NCBI GenBank assembly: GCA_001796865.1
Contig: MGNQ01000045.1
Coordinates: 52,036-63,688 of the forward strand
Reading direction: 5' to 3'
Source: Chloroflexi bacterium RBG_16_56_11
GTDB lineage: Bacteria; Chloroflexota; Dehalococcoidia; Dehalococcoidales; RBG-16-60-22
DNA length: 11,653 nt
A program made the position numbers and the translations under genes. Within the stretch, counting starts at the first letter, position 1; each line of letters opens with the position of its first letter. The notes beneath the pieces are model-generated. The model saw only the letters and a program-made list of their open reading frames with translations. It made no database searches and was not told the DNA's origin. Below are positions 7,108 to 11,653 of this stretch, one piece after another.

Positions 7108-8049
7108 CTATTTGGGCACGGCGATTTTGCCGGCTACCTCCTCGATAATCGCCTCGGGACTGATTTCCTCCATCTGGGCCTCGGGATTTATCTGGAGCCG
7201 GTGAGAAAGGGCCGGGATAAGAAGACCCTTAACGTCGTCCGGTATGACAAAGTCCCTTTCCTGGATGAACGCCCGCGACCGGGCCGTTTTTAGCAGCGAG
7301 ATACCGGCCCGGGTGCTGATGCCCGCCTGCACTTCCGGGTGATGGCGCAGGCTATCGATTATTTCCAGGATATACCTGCGGATGCCGTCGGCGACATAAA
7401 CCCGTTTGACCTCTTCCTGGAGCCCTATGATTTCTTCGGGCGACGTTACCGGTTTCACCCGGGGTTCGGTGATGATGTCAATGTCTTTTAGTACACGCTC
7501 TTCTTCCTCCAGGCTGGGCAGTCGACTCCACGCGCGTAACATGAAGCGGTCGGTCTGTACCTCGCTCAGGGGAGATGTGCCTGGCCCGCCGTAAGGTATC
7601 TGGCTGGCGATGACGATGAACGGGCGGTCCAGAGTGTGGGTCTCGCGCTCGATGGTGACCTGGTGTTCCTGCATAGCTTCGAGCAGGGCCGACTGCGTGC
7701 GCGGCGTGGTGCGGTTCAGCTCATCGACCAGCAGTACGTTGGCGAAGATGGGGCCCGGCATGAAAGTTGCCGTGCCTTCCGGCCGGTAAAGATAGAATCC
7801 CAATATGTCCGCCGGCAGCATGTCCGGCGTGCCTTGCACCCTCTTGAATTGTCCGCCGATGGCCTGGGCGAACGTCCGGGCTATGGTGGTCTTGGCCGTG
7901 CCGGGCAGTCCTTCGATGAGCAGGTGACCCTGGCTTAACAACACCAGCAGCAACATCTCCTTGATGTCGTCCTTGCCGATGACCACCCGGGAAATCTCGG
8001 CTAAAATGCTTTTCATTATCGTCCGGTTTTTTTCCTGTAATATTGTCAC
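7108..8049 (-). CDS. MoxR-family AAA+ ATPase
   Basis: A 313-residue AAA+ ATPase of the MoxR family, cytosolic, thought to act as a chaperone-like remodeller for partner proteins, usually encoded beside DUF58 genes as here. Visible motifs: Walker A GLPGTAKTT (47-55), Walker B VLLVDE (105-110) followed by LNRTTPRTQSALLEAMQE (111-128), the VQTDRF segment (164-169) with the likely arginine finger, and a C-terminal lid with STRAGISLLKTARSRAF followed by VIPDDVK. At the sensor-1 position the usual ATQNP motif reads ASQIP (148-152), so the Asn is Ile151. The start is GTG at 8049, chosen because of the strong ribosome-binding site just upstream. Alternative Met12 would shorten the N-terminal helix and has no such site. 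It is separated from the upstream DUF4350 gene by 54 bp, the largest gap in the right block. Confidence 0.95.
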   Translation of the reverse strand: MTILQEKNRTIMKSILAEISRVVIGKDDIKEMLLLVLLSQGHLLIEGLPGTAKTTIARTFAQAIGGQFKRVQGTPDMLPADILGFYLYRPEGTATFMPGPIFANVLLVDELNRTTPRTQSALLEAMQEHQVTIERETHTLDRPFIVIASQIPYGGPGTSPLSEVQTDRFMLRAWSRLPSLEEEERVLKDIDIITEPRVKPVTSPEEIIGLQEEVKRVYVADGIRRYILEIIDSLRHHPEVQAGISTRAGISLLKTARSRAFIQERDFVIPDDVKGLLIPALSHRLQINPEAQMEEISPEAIIEEVAGKIAVPK

Positions 8050-8103
8050 GTAAACTCCTTTATATAAATAAATTGATACTGATCAGGAAGTCGCTTCAAC
8101 ATG
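8050..8103 (-). promoter_or_regulatory. AT-rich intergenic gap before moxR, possible internal promoter
   Basis: This 54-bp gap is markedly AT-rich against its G+C-rich surroundings. On the minus strand it contains TTGAAG (8099-8094) as a possible -35 element and AT-rich TATCAA (8078-8073) or TTTATATAAA as possible -10 elements, plus the 8-bp palindrome CTGATCAG (8079-8086). Matches and spacing are poor, so an internal promoter is only a possibility; the composition may instead keep the leader unstructured. Confidence 0.25.
8055..8060 (-). promoter_or_regulatory. Strong ribosome-binding site of moxR
   Basis: On the minus strand AAGGAG occupies 8060-8055, 5 bases before the GTG start at 8049. 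It decides the GTG start over the internal ATG for Met12 and is the best Shine-Dalgarno in the right block, which hints that the ATPase is made at a higher level than its neighbours. Confidence 0.75.
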
Positions 8104-8997
8104 CTATTCTATAGACCTGGTTTCCTTATCTTTACGCCAAAGGGGTGCCAGTGCGGCCGCCAGCACGATGCCGACCGCGGCCGTGGTGCCGGCAGGTCTG
8201 GAAAGAAAATCGCTGGCCCGCCGTATCCACCCCTTGGTCCGAACGAGCTCCGAGGAAGGCAGGTGGGACTGGTCGATATAAATGGCCTCCTGACCGGCCA
8301 CGATATTTCGCAGCAGCTTGGTATTGTCCTCGAACATCATACTGTTCAAAAAGAGGCTCGCATCCGCGATAAGGACTACCTGTCCGCTTCCCATGGGATG
8401 AACGGAAATCACCGGCAGGGGGCCGCGGGGCTCGTCATCCTGGCTTTCTCCATCATCATTTGTATCCAGGAAGCTGAACGAGGACGAATAGGCAAGCGCC
8501 TCTTCGCCGGTGACTCCCTCCAGGCTGGTGGCATGGTTAAAGACAATCTCCGTGATATTATCGGTCAGAGGGCCGGACCGGAAATGGATGATACGCGGAA
8601 ACTGCCCGTTTTTGTAGTTGATTACAGGGTCGAGCATGACCTGGCCCGTGAAACGCACCGCCAGCCCGAAGCTCTCGAGGACCTGGTTGCCGTGCCCGTA
8701 ATCGTCTGCCAGGACCAGCTTCCCTCCCCCTTCGACGAAGCCTTTCAGCCGGCCGACCTCTCCGGCGGTGAAGGCCACGCTGGGTATCTCCATGACGGTC
8801 ACTTCACCCGCCGGGGACGGCAGGTTCGCCAGGGAACTCAAGGGCCGGACCGGAAAATTCTCGGCCAGCGCTTCGTATCCGTTCCAGAACGGATTTTCTA
8901 TGCGGAAGTCGTCGTTTGACGGGTAAAACCAGACCGCCAGCGTCAGCATACCCAGGAGTGAAGCAGTCGTAACGATGATAAACCTACGCAGTCCCAT
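8104..8997 (-). CDS. DUF4350-like membrane protein with GATase-like extracytoplasmic domain
   Basis: A 297-residue protein, starting at the ATG at 8997. A longer frame begins with TTG at 9027, but AGGAGG at 9012-9007 sits 9 bases before the ATG and the resulting N-terminus MGLRRFIIVTT leads straight into a membrane segment (about 4-25). A second membrane segment lies near the end (about 269-286), followed by a charged tail WRKDKETRSIE. Between them is a soluble domain of the class-I-glutaminase-like fold seen in DUF4350 proteins, including FVEGGGKLVLADDYGHGN (about 87-104) and GSGQVVLIADASLFLN (about 203-218). No catalytic Cys-His-Glu triad is evident, so it is probably a binding or scaffold domain. 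The loop DTNDDGESQDDE (178-189) looks like an EF-hand calcium loop. The gene overlaps the upstream DUF4129 gene by 14 bp. DUF4350 genes commonly neighbour DUF4129, moxR and DUF58 genes, supporting a shared complex. Assignment to DUF4350 rests on pattern and context. Confidence 0.75.
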   Translation of the reverse strand: MGLRRFIIVTTASLLGMLTLAVWFYPSNDDFRIENPFWNGYEALAENFPVRPLSSLANLPSPAGEVTVMEIPSVAFTAGEVGRLKGFVEGGGKLVLADDYGHGNQVLESFGLAVRFTGQVMLDPVINYKNGQFPRIIHFRSGPLTDNITEIVFNHATSLEGVTGEEALAYSSSFSFLDTNDDGESQDDEPRGPLPVISVHPMGSGQVVLIADASLFLNSMMFEDNTKLLRNIVAGQEAIYIDQSHLPSSELVRTKGWIRRASDFLSRPAGTTAAVGIVLAAALAPLWRKDKETRSIE

Positions 8998-10972
8998 GGT
9001 TCGCTGCCTCCTCGATCCCGGCGGCAATTTTTTCCGCCTTTTCGACCTCTTCCGGGCGGGGCAACGCCGGCGAGTAAAGGCTGCTTTCGGCTATCCCTGT
9101 CAGTTCGGCGAAAAGCCCGGCCATTAGAATCGCCGGCAGCCTGGCCCGGACCAGGTACTCGCGCATGGTGAAATGGGACGCCATTTTCACGCCGGTGGTC
9201 CTTTCGACATGCATGAGGCCGTGGTGGTAAGCCAGCCTTATCTGGTCCCGGGCGCCGGATAGCTGCGGTCCGGATTCCCGCGAAGTGATAACCGTTAACC
9301 ACGCGCCCTCCGCCGCCGGCGGTATTGACGTCGACGCCGGCCGGCGCCGCCGCTTCCGGCGGAACAGGGCAACCCCTGCCGACGCGCCGAGTGCCAGCAC
9401 CAGTCCGGAGCTGAACGGGTTTATTGTGATTAGCCTTCTTTGGTATTTAAATGGCCCGGGGGTAGCCGGGTTAACCACGGAAATTTTAATGTTGTGGAAG
9501 CCGATCGGGGAAAAATCGCCGATGTTTACCGGTGAATAGCTGACGTAAAATGGGTTGCCGGCCAGAGGTGCCCCTGCCGGTAACGCCAGCACCTTGGCGC
9601 GGGCGGTAAAGCCCCCGTCGCGGTCCGTCCGGGTGATAAGCATCACCTCGCCGAGCCTGATTTCCACCGCAGCGTCAGCTGTCGGCCCCAGATCGTCGAT
9701 AACGGTGCCTGCCAGCGGGAGCGCCGATGGAAGCAGGACTACGGAAGGCACCTTGGTGTCGATGTAATAAGTCATGATAGAGACGTGGACGGACTGTCGG
9801 GCGGCGGCCCCGGCGGACCGCTTCTCCGGCGGGACGACTACTTCGAGTTCGTTTTTCCCCGGAACTATCGACGCGGGGAGGTTAATGCTGAGGCTGAATC
9901 GGCCGGCGGCTTTCGCCGTTTTTAGCTCGATGTTATCCAGATAGACCCGGATGTCTCTTTCCCGGAGGCCCTCCGGACCGGTAATTTCACCGCTCACCGT
10001 AAACGGAAAGCCCGGGTATAACTTATCCGGTGCAGTCATTTTGAGGAGGGTAGGGTAAAAATAGCTTTCGATGGTGACCGGCGGACTCCGCCCGGCCAGG
10101 AAAATATCGGAGTCGTGGCCGGTTGGCTTGTATTCTGCCATCGCCGTCGTTTCTCCCGTATATTCGTAAGGTAGGGGAAACTCGACGGAGTACAGGCCGT
10201 CGGTTCCCGTGGACACGCTGGCTACCGTTCGTCCGTCGATTAGAATACCGAGCGTTTTTTCGGAGAGAGGTCTGTTTTTACCCCGGAGCTGACCCGTGGC
10301 GACTATGTCATCGCCGACGAAGGCCTGCCCGGGATTTATCTCGAGTGTAATTTCCGTGGGAGCGAGCATCTTTTTCTCGATGTACTGTGATATCAGGTCC
10401 CGGTTCAGGCGGTTCAGCCTTTCTATGAGCTCGTTGAGCCTGGCGATGCTGTGGTCCAGGCTGGCGAAAGCCTGCTCCAGCCGGGGGGTGGCCCCGAAAG
10501 AGAGGACGCCAAGCTCGTCCCCGAACCTGCTGACGGCTGTCTTGACATCGTTCAGCAGAAAGCTGGCAGTTTGTATCTCCTCCCCGGCCTCGTCGAGGAC
10601 CGGTTTGGCCTCATCGACCTGATTCTGCTCCAGGAGTAGCGCCGACCGGTCGAGGAGTGAGTTCAAGTTATCCAGAGACGCGAAAAGCTTTCTCCAGAGA
10701 CTGTCGAACCGTTCGATGCTGGTCCTGATTTCATCGGGGACATCGCTCCTCTCGATTTCGCCGAGCATATCCCCGGCGTCCCGGTACCGGCCTTCCGACG
10801 CCGCGGTCGCCAACCGGCTGTAAGAGAGGAGCAGTCCGGCCTTGTCCAGTATGCCGGTTGCCGTGTTTGGGTTTTCGTGGCGTGTATGGGTAGGATCGGC
10901 AAGGACGCGCCATCCGGGTAAAATTATTCCCGCGGCGACTACGGTCAGGACGATAAAAACCAGTCGTTTCAT
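8984..10972 (-). CDS. Secreted, membrane-anchored multi-domain protein with C-terminal DUF4129-like domain
   Basis: A 662-residue protein from the ATG at 10972. Visible in order: a signal peptide (MKRLVFIVL to RVLA, about 1-25, likely cleavage before DPTHT); a long helical, coiled-coil-like region (about 39-200) rich in Leu, Glu and Arg; three beta-sandwich-like segments (about 207-302, 307-401, 406-502), which read like Ig or carboxypeptidase-regulatory repeats, for example GILIDGRTVASVSTGTDG and DNIELKTAKAAGRFSLSINL; one membrane helix (about 520-537) with an arginine-rich FRRKRRRR stop-transfer; and a cytosolic domain (about 577-654) with HFTMREYLVRA and LTGIAESSLYS, resembling DUF4129. 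The topology is therefore a large outside part and a cytosolic DUF4129 that may contact MoxR or DUF58. A TTG at 10990 would add 6 residues, giving MCCPFA; neither start has a clear Shine-Dalgarno, and the ATG gives the cleaner signal peptide. No transglutaminase domain, often found next to DUF4129, is present. Confidence 0.78.
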   Translation of the reverse strand: MKRLVFIVLTVVAAGIILPGWRVLADPTHTRHENPNTATGILDKAGLLLSYSRLATAASEGRYRDAGDMLGEIERSDVPDEIRTSIERFDSLWRKLFASLDNLNSLLDRSALLLEQNQVDEAKPVLDEAGEEIQTASFLLNDVKTAVSRFGDELGVLSFGATPRLEQAFASLDHSIARLNELIERLNRLNRDLISQYIEKKMLAPTEITLEINPGQAFVGDDIVATGQLRGKNRPLSEKTLGILIDGRTVASVSTGTDGLYSVEFPLPYEYTGETTAMAEYKPTGHDSDIFLAGRSPPVTIESYFYPTLLKMTAPDKLYPGFPFTVSGEITGPEGLRERDIRVYLDNIELKTAKAAGRFSLSINLPASIVPGKNELEVVVPPEKRSAGAAARQSVHVSIMTYYIDTKVPSVVLLPSALPLAGTVIDDLGPTADAAVEIRLGEVMLITRTDRDGGFTARAKVLALPAGAPLAGNPFYVSYSPVNIGDFSPIGFHNIKISVVNPATPGPFKYQRRLITINPFSSGLVLALGASAGVALFRRKRRRRPASTSIPPAAEGAWLTVITSRESGPQLSGARDQIRLAYHHGLMHVERTTGVKMASHFTMREYLVRARLPAILMAGLFAELTGIAESSLYSPALPRPEEVEKAEKIAAGIEEAANHGTA
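9007..9012 (-). promoter_or_regulatory. Ribosome-binding site that decides the DUF4350 start
   Basis: AGGAGG on the minus strand lies inside the end of the DUF4129 gene, 9 bases upstream of ATG at 8997. It argues against the TTG at 9027, which would place this site within the coding sequence. Confidence 0.75.
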
Positions 10973-10994
10973 GGCGAACGGGCAGCACAAACAC

Positions 10995-11246
10995 TCAGCG
11001 GAAGATATTCACGACCTGGAATAGTAAACTAACGGCGAATCCGGCGAAAAGCATGGCGCTGACATACGTCAGCCCGCGCCGCGCCCGGCTGTTAAAATAT
11101 ACGTACAGCTCGGTGATCGCCAGGGCCTCGATAAAATAGACCGTGAAGTAGAAACTCAGGGAGTCCTGCCCGATTCCCACCATGACAACCGTGGTCAGCA
11201 GTAGCACGACCGAAATGGTGATGGCGAACCGGTTATAGATTGTCAC
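10995..11246 (-). CDS. Small three-helix membrane protein of unknown function
   Basis: An 83-residue protein that is almost entirely hydrophobic: membrane segments at about 8-26, 31-51 and 58-80, with a basic loop NSRARRG (52-58) between the second and third. By the positive-inside rule that loop is cytosolic, placing the N-terminus outside. I do not recognise a family. The start is GTG at 11246, overlapping the preceding gene's TGA as GTGA, so translation is likely coupled. It ends 22 bp before the ATG of the signal-peptide protein, in which gap no Shine-Dalgarno is visible, so that gene may depend on re-initiation from this one. The position within the tight array supports a real gene rather than a chance frame. 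It may be an accessory subunit of the membrane complex; this is inference only. Confidence 0.7.
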   Translation of the reverse strand: MTIYNRFAITISVVLLLTTVVMVGIGQDSLSFYFTVYFIEALAITELYVYFNSRARRGLTYVSAMLFAGFAVSLLFQVVNIFR

Positions 11247-11653
11247 CGGTATATCTCGAGTTCAACGCAGTACTTTCCGTCAGTCTGCTCCTCCTGGCTG
11301 ATAGTCATCGGCTGGTCCCAGGCTTCGGCCGCCACGGAGGCCACGACGGTCGCCAGTGGTCCCCCCAGACAATGGTGTGACCATCCTGAGCCGTTATCCA
11401 GGCGGGGCCGGGCGATTTCCACCTTGATGTGGTCGTTTTCGCAGATGACCCTTGTCCCGCCGGCAATGCCCAGCGTCCCGGCGAACAGTGATGTCAGCGC
11501 GCCTTCCAGCTCGAGCGGCGTGGCGCCGGGCTTCCGGTCGAGCATGCCGGCAGCCATGCTCCCGGGGGTGGAAATCAGCAGGCCGATGTCATCGGGATTG
11601 GTGCCGTACCTGGCGATGAGCCGGCGTGGCAGCGCCCGCGTGAGAACGGGGCG
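11243..11653 (-). CDS. C-terminal part of a protein with a V4R-like segment (5' end outside window)
   Basis: An open frame that continues without a stop to the window edge; 136 residues are visible, so the gene's beginning is missing. An internal ATG at 11557 gives 104 residues but cuts into a continuous frame and has no good ribosome-binding site, so I treat the gene as truncated. The visible part starts RPVLTRALPRRLIARYGTN and includes LEGALTSLFAGTLGIAGG, an ARPRL strand, CLGGPLATVVASVAAEAWD, and a final ISQEEQTDGKYCVELEIYR. The pattern of a Cys followed by a Gly-rich helix and a C-terminal G-x-x-C-x-x-E-x strand resembles the V4R small-molecule-binding domain, although the usual first Cys of the CxxxGxxxC motif is missing (EEQTDGKYC). 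Family assignment is tentative and no function is claimed. It overlaps the small membrane protein gene by 4 bp and so is probably in the same operon. Confidence 0.6.
   Translation of the reverse strand, partial: RPVLTRALPRRLIARYGTNPDDIGLLISTPGSMAAGMLDRKPGATPLELEGALTSLFAGTLGIAGGTRVICENDHIKVEIARPRLDNGSGWSHHCLGGPLATVVASVAAEAWDQPMTISQEEQTDGKYCVELEIYR

Noticed and set aside
8079..8086. Palindrome CTGATCAG before moxR as an operator
   Set aside because: An 8-bp palindrome occurs often by chance, its flanks do not extend the symmetry, and no regulator gene is visible.
8101..8919. 272-codon open frame on the + strand antisense to the DUF4350 gene
   Set aside because: Its translation is rich in Arg, Gly and His with no recognisable motif and no membrane pattern. 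The opposite frame has a ribosome-binding site, two membrane helices and a coherent domain in the expected gene cluster.

Overview
The window holds two convergent gene blocks with no mobile element, RNA gene or CRISPR array that I can see. Base composition is G+C-rich, starts include ATG, GTG and TTG, and several genes have clear bacterial Shine-Dalgarno sites. The signal peptide and lipid-bilayer topology of the right-hand proteins also look bacterial. The amino-sugar enzymes are nevertheless of a type common in archaea: a GlmM with a GETSGAWIF loop and about 400-residue GlmU-like proteins with a YPWD motif. That mixture best fits Chloroflexota, probably class Dehalococcoidia. This placement is an inference from family resemblance, not a measured phylogeny.

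Left block (5-5513, + strand): four genes, closely spaced and probably one operon, for making UDP-N-acetylglucosamine. The order is glmM-like phosphoglucosamine mutase, glmU-like bifunctional enzyme, a second glmU paralogue, and glmS. Together GlmS (fructose-6-P to glucosamine-6-P), GlmM (6-P to 1-P) and GlmU (acetylation and uridylylation) complete the pathway. The second paralogue keeps the nucleotidyltransferase and beta-helix but lacks the acetyltransferase His/Tyr motif, so it probably has a different role.

Right block (5517-11653, - strand, read right to left): a 5'-truncated gene with a C-terminal V4R-like segment, a small three-helix membrane protein, a secreted and membrane-anchored multi-domain protein ending in a DUF4129-like domain, a DUF4350-like membrane protein, a MoxR-family AAA+ ATPase, and a DUF58 protein. 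MoxR, DUF58, DUF4129 and DUF4350 genes recur together in many bacteria. They are thought to form a membrane-associated chaperone or assembly system, but the exact function is unknown. Genes here overlap or nearly abut, except for a 54-bp AT-rich gap before moxR. Departures from the usual families include a MoxR sensor-1 change, a DUF58 protein without a recognisable metal-site motif and with about six membrane helices, and an EF-hand-like loop in the DUF4350 protein.

The two blocks meet tail to tail with 3 bp between stop codons. No gene-free stretch exceeds 60 bp. The left operon's promoter and the right operon's promoter both lie outside the window.
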